Assembly: GCA_934643865.1 (NCBI GenBank)
Contig: CAKUCX010000012.1
Span: forward strand, 5,910 to 69,909
Source: an uncultured Kiritimatiellota bacterium
GTDB taxonomy: Bacteria > Verrucomicrobiota > Kiritimatiellia > RFP12 > UBA1067
DNA: 64,000 bases
Reading direction: 5' to 3'
Under the pieces are notes generated by a model that did not search any database, had not been told where the DNA came from, and saw only the letters and a program-made list of their open reading frames with translations. Positions 34,116-43,417 of the stretch are shown here, piece by piece. A program made the position numbers and the translations under genes. How positions within the stretch are numbered: position 1 is the stretch's first letter; every line of letters starts with the position of its first letter.

Positions 34116-37100
34116 ATGACGAGACTGTGCAGCTGTGTTCTGGCCTGTGCCGTGTGGGCGGGGGTCTCCCCGCTTGGAGGCGCAGACATCTACCGCGTCG
34201 AGGCAAGCATCCCGTCGGGCGGGCTCGACCTCGTGGGCATGGGGTACGCGGGCGACGCGCTGCTCGGGCCGTCGTCCGCCGCGCTGGTCTCGGTGACGGG
34301 CGCCGTCACGTGCGCGGAGGGGCTCACGACGGCGCACCCGTTCGCCATCCAGAACGACACGCCGAAGGCGACGCTCACGCTGAAGGACGCGGGGCTTCTG
34401 GGCCGCGTGCCGGTGCGCGTGACGGGCGCGACCGCCGCGACGACGTATTTCGACGGGGCGACGCTCGCCATCGACGAGACGACCGATCCGCAGATCCTGG
34501 CGGCGAGCGGGACGACCGTGCAGTTCGACAACCTCACCGTCTCGTCCAAGGTGAAGCCCGCGACGTGGCGTCTGCCGGACGCGCCGGATACGACGTGCTA
34601 CGTGCGCCGCGACACGCGCATCGGCTGCGACGGCGGCACGGGCACGGTCGTCATCGCGCGCACTGGCCTCGGACGCACGAACAGTTCCGACCTGCCGGGC
34701 CTCGGAAGCCGGGGGCAGGCGAAGCTCTATCTGGGCGACGTCTCCGCGCCGGGCGCGGGGCTCTCGTCGGGAACCCTGCGCGTCGAGGGCGGAACGGCCT
34801 CGGCGTGGGCGACCTTCTTCGGCTCCGACCACGCCCCGGCGCCCGAGCCGGGCGCGGCCGCCCCCAACGTGCTGCAGATGGAGGGCGGGATGTTCATCAC
34901 CTTGAACTTCCACCTGCGCGGGCCGCAGCCGGCCTTGATCGCCTTCAACGGCGGCTGCATCGCAAGCTACGGATGGAGTCCCTTCCTGACGTTCCAGAAG
35001 AACGCATCGGGCGATCTCGTCCTGGAGGGCCGCAACGGCAGGCCCATCGACGTCCAGTTCGGCAAGTGGGCGTCGTTTGTGAGATGGCTGGAAGGGGCCA
35101 CGGGGCGGCTCGTCTTCCGCGGGGACTCGGACGTCTACCTCTATGGGGGGGACTTCGATCCGGCCGCGTCTTACGCGGAACAGTGCCGCCAGGGGGCGCT
35201 GTACGCCAACCGCGCGGATGGCCAGGGCCTCCTGTGGCAGCAGACGGGCGTCCTGCGCTTCCGCGCCGATCGTACGGTGGCAAGACGCGCAATCCTGACC
35301 TCCGACGACTTCCTGCCGCACGGGCCCGCGAACGGCGGCGTGGAGGTCGCGGTGTCGCCCAAGCTCTTCTGGCTTGACCTGAACGGCACGACGCAGAGCT
35401 GCAATTCGCTCTTCGGCGGCGGGCTCGTCACGAACTCCGCCGCGACGGCGGCGACGCTCAACATCGGCGAAAACGGGAACGCCTGCACGTTCGACGTGCA
35501 GGTCTGCGCCGGGTCGCCGCTCGCCGTGCGCAAGCTCGGCGCGGGCGACCTCGTCGTGGCGCGGGCGATTCCCGGCTCGCTTGCGGTCGAGGCCGGGCGC
35601 GCCGTCGTCACGGACGCGTCGGGGGCCGTGACGGTGGGGACGCTCGCGCTCGCGCCCGATGCGGCACTCGTCGTGCGCGGGGGCGTCTTCACGCCGCCCG
35701 CCGCGTTCGACCTCTCCGCGTCGGGGACGGGGGCGCTCGTCCTGTCGGAGGGCGGCGTACTGCGCGTCGGCGGCGAGGCGCCGGCGACGTTCGACGTCTC
35801 GCGCCTCGCGGGCGACGCGGCGGCCGTCCTCGAAAAGGTCGGCGCGGGCACCCTCACGCTCACGGGAACGACGTCGTTCAACGGGACGCTGCGCGTGTGC
35901 GCGGGCACGCTCGTCTGCGCGGCCGCGCTGCCGACGCTCTCGGCCGTCGACGTCGCGGACGGGGCGACGCTGGAGGTGGCGGACGCGGTGGCGGTGAAGA
36001 CGTGTCGGCTGACGGTACGCGGGGTGGAGGGCGCCGTCCAGGCGACCTATGCCGGCACGGCGGCGGACGGCGTCCAGGCACTGGAGGGGCTGGCCGGGAA
36101 GGGGACGGTCACGGTCATGCCCGCGACGGCCGTCTGGACGGGCGCGGGCGGCGACGACGCCGCGACGACGGTCGAGAACTGGCAGGGTCTCGCGTGGCCC
36201 CCGGACGTCACGAGCGGGCAGTTCACCCCGGTCTTCGCGGCGGCGGCCGCCGACGGCGGCGCCATGGCGGTGGGCGAGGACTATTCCTTCCGCGGGCTGG
36301 TCGTCAACGCGGGCATCGCGGCGTTCGCCCTGCGGGCCGCCTCGCCGTCGGCCTCGCTCGCGCTGGGCGTGGGCGGTCTGCGCTTTGAGGGCGAGGCGGC
36401 GGACCCGTCCGCGCGGACGCTTGCCCTCAACGTGCCCATCGCGCCCCTGCCGGGCGTGCGGCAGATGTGGGACCTGCCGGGGTCGAACATGGCGCTTGCG
36501 GTGAACGGGCCGCTCCTGCGGGCCGGCGAGGGGGACGGCACGCTCGTCACGACGGGGGCCGGCACGGTCGTCTTCAACACGTCGAACGCCACCTACACGG
36601 GGTCTGTCGTGATCTCCAACCGCTACGCCGAGGCGTCGGGGCCGGAGCCGTTCGGCCCGTCCAACGCGGCGGGGACGGCCGTGCTGCGCGTCCGCCAGCA
36701 GAAGACCGCGACCATGTTGCTCGCGAACGTCCGCATCTCAAAGCCCGTCGTGCAGGACGGCAAGGGCTACGATCTCCGCCATGCGTTCAAGTATGCGCCG
36801 AACACGACGAACGTCTTCTTCGGGTCCGTGACGCCGAGCGAATCCTTCGCGGACGCCTTCGAGCTGCCGGAGTCGTCTACCGTCGTCTTCGCGGGGGGCT
36901 ACGGGTCGCCGCAGAAGCCGTTCTACATCAACTGGTGGGCGAAGGGGGAGGTCGTCATCTCCAACAAGCCGTTCTACGCGACGTCATGGGAAGGACCAAG
37001 CTGCCGCCTGCGCCTCCACTGCTCGGGCAACGTCTACGGCACCATGTGCTCCTGGACGAACGATGAGAACCCGGCGACGTACGACCCCTACGCACCCGCG

Positions 37101-37784
37101 CGGGCCAGCGTCGATTTCCGCTGCCCCTGGGGCTTCGACCTTCCCGACGGCAAGACCTACATCGGGAACTGCACGTGGGACCTTCACGGGCACGACCAGC
37201 GCATCGGGACGTTCGCCCTGCGGACGGGGGGCGTCGTGCAGAGCCTCGACGGCCCGGCCACGCTCTACGTCAACCAGGTGACGCCGAAAAGCACCTATCC
37301 CTATGTGAACGGGAAGTACCCGACGGTTCCGTATTGGTTCCCGGCGTCGACGGGCGACCTGAAAGGCGAACTGAGCCTCTACAAGACGGGCGCGTTCGAG
37401 CTGGCGTTCACGAACCGCGTCCTTTCCGCGACGGGCACGGTGACGGTGGCCGAGGGCCCGCTCACGCTGTGCGCAGGCACGCGCTGGCCGGGGGCGACGA
37501 ACATCGTCGTCACGGGCGGGACGCTGCGCCTCACGGCGTCGGACCAGCTGGAGCGGACGACGGACTTCCGCCTCGGCGGCGGCGCGCTGCACCTTGACGA
37601 CGGCGTGGTGCAGCGGGCGCGGTACGTGTGGCTGGACGACGCCGCGCGGCCGCTCGCGCAGGGCGTCTACGGCCCGCCGGACGCGGCGGACCTGCCGCCC
37701 GCGCGCCGCACGCCCCGCCTCGCGGGCGGCGGGCGGCTGCACGTGATGGGCGACGGCCGCGGCCTCGCGCTCATCTTCCGCTAG
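34116..37784 (+). CDS. Secreted autotransporter-type beta-strand repeat protein
   Basis: A 1222-residue exported protein with signal CSCVLACAVWAGVSPLGGAD. The body is a likely beta-helix with low-complexity Gly/Ala/Thr-rich strands. Passenger-type repeat units are visible: GAGTLTLTGTTSFNGTLRV (near 580), GAGTVVFNTSNATYTGSVVI (near 810) and TGAFELAFTNRVLSATGTVT (near 1090). There is no C-terminal autotransporter barrel: it ends MGDGRGLALIFR. It may be a surface adhesin or glycan-binding scaffold. It heads the glycoside hydrolase run, and AAGCAAGGAG precedes ATG 34116. In-frame ATG 34053 lies upstream of the promoter and is rejected. Confidence 0.72.
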   Translation: MTRLCSCVLACAVWAGVSPLGGADIYRVEASIPSGGLDLVGMGYAGDALLGPSSAALVSVTGAVTCAEGLTTAHPFAIQNDTPKATLTLKDAGLLGRVPVRVTGATAATTYFDGATLAIDETTDPQILAASGTTVQFDNLTVSSKVKPATWRLPDAPDTTCYVRRDTRIGCDGGTGTVVIARTGLGRTNSSDLPGLGSRGQAKLYLGDVSAPGAGLSSGTLRVEGGTASAWATFFGSDHAPAPEPGAAAPNVLQMEGGMFITLNFHLRGPQPALIAFNGGCIASYGWSPFLTFQKNASGDLVLEGRNGRPIDVQFGKWASFVRWLEGATGRLVFRGDSDVYLYGGDFDPAASYAEQCRQGALYANRADGQGLLWQQTGVLRFRADRTVARRAILTSDDFLPHGPANGGVEVAVSPKLFWLDLNGTTQSCNSLFGGGLVTNSAATAATLNIGENGNACTFDVQVCAGSPLAVRKLGAGDLVVARAIPGSLAVEAGRAVVTDASGAVTVGTLALAPDAALVVRGGVFTPPAAFDLSASGTGALVLSEGGVLRVGGEAPATFDVSRLAGDAAAVLEKVGAGTLTLTGTTSFNGTLRVCAGTLVCAAALPTLSAVDVADGATLEVADAVAVKTCRLTVRGVEGAVQATYAGTAADGVQALEGLAGKGTVTVMPATAVWTGAGGDDAATTVENWQGLAWPPDVTSGQFTPVFAAAAADGGAMAVGEDYSFRGLVVNAGIAAFALRAASPSASLALGVGGLRFEGEAADPSARTLALNVPIAPLPGVRQMWDLPGSNMALAVNGPLLRAGEGDGTLVTTGAGTVVFNTSNATYTGSVVISNRYAEASGPEPFGPSNAAGTAVLRVRQQKTATMLLANVRISKPVVQDGKGYDLRHAFKYAPNTTNVFFGSVTPSESFADAFELPESSTVVFAGGYGSPQKPFYINWWAKGEVVISNKPFYATSWEGPSCRLRLHCSGNVYGTMCSWTNDENPATYDPYAPARASVDFRCPWGFDLPDGKTYIGNCTWDLHGHDQRIGTFALRTGGVVQSLDGPATLYVNQVTPKSTYPYVNGKYPTVPYWFPASTGDLKGELSLYKTGAFELAFTNRVLSATGTVTVAEGPLTLCAGTRWPGATNIVVTGGTLRLTASDQLERTTDFRLGGGALHLDDGVVQRARYVWLDDAARPLAQGVYGPPDAADLPPARRTPRLAGGGRLHVMGDGRGLALIFR

Positions 37785-37818
37785 CCCGGCCCGGTCGCCC
37801 GTGCGGTGGCTGAAAATT

Positions 37819-37827
37819 TGATACAAT
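37819..37827 (+). promoter_or_regulatory. Extended -10 promoter of the GH2 gene
   Basis: TGA plus TACAAT (37822-37827), 7 bases before ATG 37835. It overlaps the alternative ATG 37826, which argues for 37835. Confidence 0.65.
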
Positions 37828-37834
37828 GCCGCGC

Positions 37835-40207
37835 ATGAGAGCCCCATCGATTCGTTTTTTTGCCCTGCTGGCCCTGGCGGGCGTGTCCGCCGGGCACGCG
37901 GCCAGCGTATCCCTCGACGGCGCGTGGACGCTCGGCTACCGCCGCCAGCAGGAAGGGGGCGCGTGGACGTCAATCCCGGCGACGGTGCCGGGCGACACCT
38001 ACGCCGCCCTGCACGCGGCGGGCGTCATCCCCGACCCGACGGTCGGCACGAACGCCTGGGCGCTCCTCGGCTGGGAACAGTATGAGTGGCGGTATGTGCG
38101 GACGTTCCGGGGCGTGCCCGCGCGGCCGGGGGAGCGCGTCGAACTGCGCTTCGACGGCGTGGATACGCGGGCGGACTACTTCCTGAACGACGAACGGCTC
38201 GGGCACAGCGAGAACATGTTCACGCCCGTCCGCTTCGACGTGACGGACCGGCTGAAGGCCGACAACACGCTCGCTGTGTACATCAAGAGCCCGCTGGGGC
38301 GTCCGCTCCTCGGCGTCCTCGGCCGCAGCCGCATCGGCGGCACCGACGTGGAGGGCATCCGCAAGGCGCAGCACATGTTCGGCTGGGACATCATGCCGCG
38401 CCTCGTGACGAGCGGCATCTGGCGGAGCGTCGCGCTCGACGTTCTGCCCGCCTGCCGCTTCGGCGACGTCCACTGGATGTGCCTGAAGGCGGACCCGAAG
38501 ACCCGTACGGCGGAACTGAAGGTGGACGGCCAGATCCTCGCACCCTGGAAGCACCTGCACGCCTCGACCCTGCGCCTCACGCTCGCCCGCAACGGGAAGG
38601 TCGCCGTCCGGCGCGAGGAGCCCGTCCACTTCTACCAGACGCGGACCGCGCTCACGGTGCGCAACGCCGACCTCTGGTGGCCGCGCGACGCGGGCGCGCC
38701 CGCGCTCTACGACGGCGTGGTGGAGTTCGTGGCGGCGGACGGCACGGTGCTGGCCCGCGACGCCCGGAAGGTCGGCCTGCGCACGGTGCGCCTCGAACGG
38801 GCGGACTGGAAGAGCGAGGCGGAGCCGGGGACTTTCCGCTTCGTCGTCAACGGCACGCCCCTCTACCTGCACGGTACGGACTGGACGCCGCTCGACGCCT
38901 GCCATTCCCGCGACGGGCAACACCTGCGCCGTGCCCTCGATATGCTCGTCGACCTCAACTGTAACATGATCCGCGTCTGGGGCGGCGGCGTCTACGAGCC
39001 GGATGCGTTCTACGACTTCTGCGACGCGAACGGCATCCTCGTGTGGCAGGACTTCATGATGGGCAACGTGCAGCCCGAGCAGAACGACGCCTTCGCGCGC
39101 ACGATCGCCGACGAGGCCCGCGCGCAGGTCGTGCGCCTCCGCAGCCACCCCTGCCTCGCGCTCTGGTGCGCGAACAACGAGATCGACCGCGCGATGGCGG
39201 GCTACTGGGGCGCCTGGGCCCCCGACCCGGCCGGCGAGCGCATCAGCCGCGAGGTGCTGCCGCGCGTCCTCCGCGACTTCGATCCCTTCACTCCCTACAT
39301 TCCCTCCTCGCCCTGGTGGACGCCCGCCGTCGTGCGCGGCGCGGCGAAGCTCTCGCAGGACCACCTCTGGGGGCCGCGCCACACCTACTTCAAGAACGCC
39401 TTCTGGACGCGCGCGACGCCGACCTTCGTGAGCGAGACGGGCTACCACGGCTGCCCGAACGTCAATGCGCTCCGGCGCATGATGACGCCCGCCGGCCTCT
39501 ACCCGTGGCCGAACCCCGACGACCCGTTCACGTTCAACGACGAATGGGCCTGCAAGGCGACGATGGCCTACCCCTCCCAGCGCCGCGCGGGGTCCGGGCG
39601 GAACGCGCTCATGCCGCGCCAGGTGAAGGCGATGTTCGGGCACGTGCCGAAGGATCTCGCGACGTTCGCGGACCTCTCCCAGAGCGTCCAGGCCGAGGCG
39701 CTCAAGTACTGGATCGAGCTGTCGCGCTCCCGCAAGGGACGCACGTGGGGCCTCCTCTGGTGGAACCTCCGCGACGGCTGGCCGATCATTTCGGACGGCG
39801 TCGTCGACTACTACTTCGGCAAGAAGAAGGCCTACGACGCCATCAAGGGCGTGCAGCAGCCCCAGCTCGTCGCCTACGTCGACACGCCGTTCGACGGTGA
39901 GGCCGCGCGCGGCGTCACGAACCGCCTCGTCGCGGTGAACGACCGCCTGTACGCCGTCGCGGGGACGGTGCGGGCCGTGGATGCGGCGACGGGGCGGGCC
40001 GTGTGGGAGGGGGCGGCCGAGATTCCCGCGAACGGCACGAAGACCCTCGCGGAGAACCTGCCCCTCGCGGGGCAGGGCCTCTTGCGCATCGACTACGCCT
40101 TTGAAGGCGTCGCGCGCGTGAACGGCTGCCTCTACGGGCCACCGCCCTACGACGCGGCGGCCTACCGCGCCTGGCGCGTGAAGGCGCGTCCGCCCGCCAA
40201 CCCTTAA
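37835..40207 (+). CDS. Secreted GH2 beta-mannosidase-like glycoside hydrolase
   Basis: A 790-residue exported enzyme with signal RFFALLALAGVSAGHAA. The order is the GH2 sugar-binding domain (VSLDGAWTLGYRRQ, VPGDTYAALHAAGVIPDP, WRYVRTFRG), an immunoglobulin-like domain, then the barrel. NMIRVWGGGVYEPDAFYDFC is typical of beta-mannosidases. The likely acid/base is Glu449 (LWCANNEID) and the nucleophile Glu534 (FVSETGYHG). It should remove terminal beta-mannose or a related beta-linked sugar from glycans. ATG 37835 is chosen over 37826 because the latter is inside the -10 box; the mRNA would be leaderless. Confidence 0.87.
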   Translation: MRAPSIRFFALLALAGVSAGHAASVSLDGAWTLGYRRQQEGGAWTSIPATVPGDTYAALHAAGVIPDPTVGTNAWALLGWEQYEWRYVRTFRGVPARPGERVELRFDGVDTRADYFLNDERLGHSENMFTPVRFDVTDRLKADNTLAVYIKSPLGRPLLGVLGRSRIGGTDVEGIRKAQHMFGWDIMPRLVTSGIWRSVALDVLPACRFGDVHWMCLKADPKTRTAELKVDGQILAPWKHLHASTLRLTLARNGKVAVRREEPVHFYQTRTALTVRNADLWWPRDAGAPALYDGVVEFVAADGTVLARDARKVGLRTVRLERADWKSEAEPGTFRFVVNGTPLYLHGTDWTPLDACHSRDGQHLRRALDMLVDLNCNMIRVWGGGVYEPDAFYDFCDANGILVWQDFMMGNVQPEQNDAFARTIADEARAQVVRLRSHPCLALWCANNEIDRAMAGYWGAWAPDPAGERISREVLPRVLRDFDPFTPYIPSSPWWTPAVVRGAAKLSQDHLWGPRHTYFKNAFWTRATPTFVSETGYHGCPNVNALRRMMTPAGLYPWPNPDDPFTFNDEWACKATMAYPSQRRAGSGRNALMPRQVKAMFGHVPKDLATFADLSQSVQAEALKYWIELSRSRKGRTWGLLWWNLRDGWPIISDGVVDYYFGKKKAYDAIKGVQQPQLVAYVDTPFDGEAARGVTNRLVAVNDRLYAVAGTVRAVDAATGRAVWEGAAEIPANGTKTLAENLPLAGQGLLRIDYAFEGVARVNGCLYGPPPYDAAAYRAWRVKARPPANP

Positions 40208-40211
40208 ATTG

Positions 40212-40220
40212 TGCTATACT
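40212..40220 (+). promoter_or_regulatory. Extended -10 promoter of the GH31 gene
   Basis: TGC plus TATACT (40215-40220), 7 bases before ATG 40228. Confidence 0.7.
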
Positions 40221-40227
40221 GATGACC

Positions 40228-41907
40228 ATGAAGCACAACATCCTGCCATGCGTCCGTCCGGCGGCCTTGTTCGCGGCGGCCTTCTCGTTCTCGCTCCTCG
40301 CAGCGGATTCTGCCGCGAAGAAGACGCTTGCGCTTCTCCCGGACGAACACTGGTACGGCGCGGAAACGATTCTTGGCGACTTCGAGCCGTTCTCGGCCAC
40401 GAACACCTACAAGAAGGTCGACATGCGCATCGACCACGGTTCGGGGATTGGCGGCAACCAGGCGGCGCCGCTCCTCCTCTCGAACAAGGGGCGCTGGGTG
40501 TGGTGCGAGCGCCCGTTCGCCTTCCAGTTCTCGCCGACGAGCCTGTCCGTCGAGGCCGACCGCGCCGATGCCGTGTTCGAGACCGGGAAGGCCGGCGACA
40601 CGCTCCGCTCGGCCTACCTCCACTGCTCGAAGACGTACTTCCCGCCGCAGGGCACGCCGCGCCTTGAGTGGTTCGAGAACCCGATCGTCAACACGTGGGC
40701 CTCGCTCGGCTACATGCAGAAGCAGGAGGACATCCTCGCGCTCGCGCGCGGCTTCAAGGAGATGGGCATGTCGCCGGGCGTCTTCATGATCGACCATGGC
40801 TGGCACGAGCTGCCGATGGGCACGTGGGACTTCAACCTCCGCTTCATCCCCGACCCGAAGGGCATGGTGAAGGAGCTGAAGGAGACGCTCGGCTACTCCG
40901 CAGTCATCCTCTGGTTCGACAACCACGTCGCGATGGAGTCGCTCCGCTACCGCGAGATCTTCCGCAAGGGCCATACGCTCAAGTCCGACGCGCGCGGCTA
41001 TCAGCTCTCGTTCATCAGCCAGTGGTGGGCGGGCTGGGGCGCCGTCCTCGACTGCACGAACCCCGCCTGCTTCGAGGAGACGAAGAACTGCCTGCACGGG
41101 CTCATGGACACGTACGGGGTCGACGGCTTCTTCTTCGACGCGGGCGACCCGAGCAACTTCATCGACAAACTGGGCTTCGCCCGCAACGTGGCGCGCCCGC
41201 ACGACCCGAAGGCGGGGCCGAGCGACATGACGCGCGCGTACCACATGCTCGGCACGACCGTCCCCTTCCAGCAGCACCGCGCGAGCTGGAAGATGGGCGG
41301 CCTCGCCCTGAAGCAGACCGAGCGCGACAAGGCGCCGACGTTCGCGGCCTTGCGCACGTGCCTCTCGAACGGCATCGCGGCCGGCCTCATCGGCTATCCC
41401 TTCATCGACTTCGACATGGTCGGCGGCGGCCTCTTCGGCCCGACGCAGAAGGATCGCAGGCCCGTCTTCCAGCAGCAGTTCGTGCGCTCCATGCAGGTGC
41501 AGTGCCTCTCGCCGATGGTGCAGCTCTCGATCCCGCCGTGGAAGGCGCTCGACGCCGAACATCTTGCGGCCTTCAAGAAGGCGCTCCGCACGCGCAAGGC
41601 CTGGACGCCCTACATCGTGAAGACGGCGATCGACGCGGGCCGGACGGGCGAGCCGATGATGCGCGCGCTTGAGTACATGTACCCCGGGCGGGGCTACGAG
41701 ACGGTGATGGACGAGTTCCTCATGGGCGAAGACCTCCTCGTCGCGCCGCAGATCGTGGAGAACGCGGCGACCCGCCGGGTCCTCATTCCGCCGGGCACGT
41801 GGGAAGGCGACGACGGGAAGGTCGTCACGGGACCGTGCGCGCTTGACGTTGCGACGCCGCTCGACCGCCTGCCCTGGTGGAAGCGCGTCTCCGCCGCCGG
41901 GAAGTAG
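40228..41907 (+). CDS. Secreted GH31-family glycoside hydrolase
   Basis: A 559-residue exported enzyme with signal PAALFAAAFSFSLLAADSA. The barrel motifs fit GH31: WASLGYMQKQEDILALARGF, FMIDHGWHELPMGTWDF, and VDGFFFDAGDPSN, where Asp304 is the likely nucleophile. The likely acid/base is Asp394 or Asp396 (FIDFDMVGG). MGEDLLVAPQIV and IPPGTWEGDDG are typical C-terminal blocks. The short form, without long extra domains, resembles the MYORG/alpha-galactosidase-like branch (recalled, tentative). It should act on alpha-linked sugars. ATG 40228 is preferred to 40222 by distance to the -10 box (7 bases). Confidence 0.8.
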   Translation: MKHNILPCVRPAALFAAAFSFSLLAADSAAKKTLALLPDEHWYGAETILGDFEPFSATNTYKKVDMRIDHGSGIGGNQAAPLLLSNKGRWVWCERPFAFQFSPTSLSVEADRADAVFETGKAGDTLRSAYLHCSKTYFPPQGTPRLEWFENPIVNTWASLGYMQKQEDILALARGFKEMGMSPGVFMIDHGWHELPMGTWDFNLRFIPDPKGMVKELKETLGYSAVILWFDNHVAMESLRYREIFRKGHTLKSDARGYQLSFISQWWAGWGAVLDCTNPACFEETKNCLHGLMDTYGVDGFFFDAGDPSNFIDKLGFARNVARPHDPKAGPSDMTRAYHMLGTTVPFQQHRASWKMGGLALKQTERDKAPTFAALRTCLSNGIAAGLIGYPFIDFDMVGGGLFGPTQKDRRPVFQQQFVRSMQVQCLSPMVQLSIPPWKALDAEHLAAFKKALRTRKAWTPYIVKTAIDAGRTGEPMMRALEYMYPGRGYETVMDEFLMGEDLLVAPQIVENAATRRVLIPPGTWEGDDGKVVTGPCALDVATPLDRLPWWKRVSAAGK

Positions 41908-41908
41908 T

Positions 41909-41927
41909 CGGGCGGGGCCGCCGCCCG
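41909..41927 (+). other. GC-rich stem-loop after the GH31 gene
   Basis: CGGGCGG (41909-41915), loop GGCCG, CCGCCCG (41921-41927), starting two bases after the stop. No T-run follows. It may stabilise the 3' end or be a weak terminator. Confidence 0.4.
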
Positions 41928-41963
41928 CTGGACGGGCAGCCGTTTCGCACCCGCGCCCCGTTA

Positions 41964-41972
41964 TGGTATAAT
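41964..41972 (+). promoter_or_regulatory. Extended -10 promoter of the Gfo/Idh/MocA gene
   Basis: TGG plus a perfect TATAAT (41967-41972), 8 bases before ATG 41981. Confidence 0.75.
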
Positions 41973-41980
41973 GCGGACGT

Positions 41981-43357
41981 ATGAAACTCTCGCGGCGTGA
42001 TTTTATGGGGACGGCGGCCGCTTCGGCCGCCGCGTTCTCGTTCCCGAACCTGCGCGCGTCGGCGGCTTCGCCGAACGCCAAGGTCAACATGGCCTTCGTC
42101 GGCATCGGCCACCAGGCGAAGCATGACTTCAACATGTTCGCCTACTACAAGGACATGGTGAACGTCGTCGCGTTTTGCGACACGCAGATGGGCGCGGAGC
42201 ATACGCTCAACGTCCTGAAGGCGCGCCCCGACGTGCCGCGCTACCAGGACTTCCGCAAGATGTTCGACGAACACGGCCGCGAGATCGACGCTGTGTGCAT
42301 CGCGATCCCCGACTTCGCGCACTTCCCGGCCGCGATGCTCGCGATGGCGATGGGCAAGGCCGTCTACTGCGAGAAGCCGATGGGCAACTGCTTCCGCGAG
42401 ATCGGCCTCATGACGGCGGCGGCGAAGCGGCACAAGGTCGTCACGCAGATGGGCAACCAGGGTCATTCGGACGCCAACTACTGGCAGATGAAGGCGCTCG
42501 TCGCGAGCGGCTTCGTGAAGGACGTCGCGCACATCGACGCCTACATGTGCGCGAACAACCGCCGCTGGTTCAAGTGGAAGGGGACGATGGCGGAGATGCC
42601 GGGCGAGGAGGCGGAGCCGGCGGAGATGGACTGGGACGTCTGGCTCGCGCAGCGTCCGTTCCGCCCCTTCAACCACAACTTCATCAACGGCGACTGGCGC
42701 TGCTTCTACGAATACGGCACGGGCGCGCTGGGCGACTGGGGCGCGCACCTCTTCGACGCGGCGCACGAGTTCCTGAAGCTGGGGCTCCCGACGCGCATCG
42801 AGACGGTGAAGAACGACCGCCGCACGCCCGTCGTCTTCCCGATGGCCTCGACGATCCGCTACGTCTTCCCCGCGCGCGGCGAAGGGCTCCCCGCCTGCAC
42901 GCTCACGTGGCATGACGGGGCGGGCAACTTCCCGGCCCCCGTCGCGGGCGTGACCGACCGCACGTGGCGGCGGCGGGACTGCGGCGCGGAGCTGCACCTG
43001 AAGGACGGGCGCGTCTTCGCGCGCGCGAGCCACGGCAGCGCGCTCCAGCTCATCGCGGGGGGCGACGGGCGCGCCCCCGCCGTCAAGGCGGCGCTGCGGG
43101 ACTTCCCGAAGGGGACGAGCGGGCACTACCTCAACTTCCTCAAGGCGGTGAGGGGCGAGGAGAAGGCGAACAGCGATTTCGCCGTCGCCGGCCCGCTCTC
43201 GCAGGTGCTGGCGCTCGGCGCGGTCGCGCAGCGCCTTGCCGAGCCGAAGCTCGAATTCGATCCGGCCAAGGGGCGCTTCGTCGGAAACGACGCGGCGAAC
43301 GCGCTCCTCGACGGCCCGCCCGTGCGGCGCGGTTGGGAGGAGTTCGAGAGGCTTTAA
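41981..43357 (+). CDS. Tat-exported Gfo/Idh/MocA-family oxidoreductase
   Basis: A 458-residue NAD(P)-dependent oxidoreductase with a twin-arginine signal: LSRRDFMGTAAASAAAFSF. The Rossmann fold starts NMAFVGIGHQAKHDFNMF, and AVYCEKPMGNCFREIGLMTA carries the conserved EKP catalytic block. MGNQGHSDANYWQMKALVAS is the usual next motif. Related exported enzymes in PVC bacteria often carry tightly bound cofactor and oxidise or rearrange sugars (recalled). It follows three hydrolases and may act on sugars they release. The promoter gives a probable leaderless mRNA. The stop codon touches a TTAAGTGG repeat. Confidence 0.9.
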   Translation: MKLSRRDFMGTAAASAAAFSFPNLRASAASPNAKVNMAFVGIGHQAKHDFNMFAYYKDMVNVVAFCDTQMGAEHTLNVLKARPDVPRYQDFRKMFDEHGREIDAVCIAIPDFAHFPAAMLAMAMGKAVYCEKPMGNCFREIGLMTAAAKRHKVVTQMGNQGHSDANYWQMKALVASGFVKDVAHIDAYMCANNRRWFKWKGTMAEMPGEEAEPAEMDWDVWLAQRPFRPFNHNFINGDWRCFYEYGTGALGDWGAHLFDAAHEFLKLGLPTRIETVKNDRRTPVVFPMASTIRYVFPARGEGLPACTLTWHDGAGNFPAPVAGVTDRTWRRRDCGAELHLKDGRVFARASHGSALQLIAGGDGRAPAVKAALRDFPKGTSGHYLNFLKAVRGEEKANSDFAVAGPLSQVLALGAVAQRLAEPKLEFDPAKGRFVGNDAANALLDGPPVRRGWEEFERL

Positions 43358-43412
43358 GTAGTTAAGTGGTTAAGTGGTTAAGTCGCTTCGCTTTAAATGG
43401 TTAAAGGTTAAG
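43358..43412 (+). repeat. TTAAGTGG-type extragenic repeat, opposite orientation to 44684-44837
   Basis: Direct GTTAAGTG units followed by GTTAAGTCGC, a TTCG loop and CTTTAAATGGTTAAAG. This is the reverse-complement form of the units at 44684-44837, with the CCCCTGCGGGG arm replaced by TTCG. It begins directly at the Gfo/Idh/MocA stop. Confidence 0.8.
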
Positions 43413-43417
43413 ACGAT

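Noticed and set aside
34116..37784. Classical autotransporter
   Set aside because: Passenger-type repeats are present, but there is no C-terminal barrel or terminal Phe/Trp signature.
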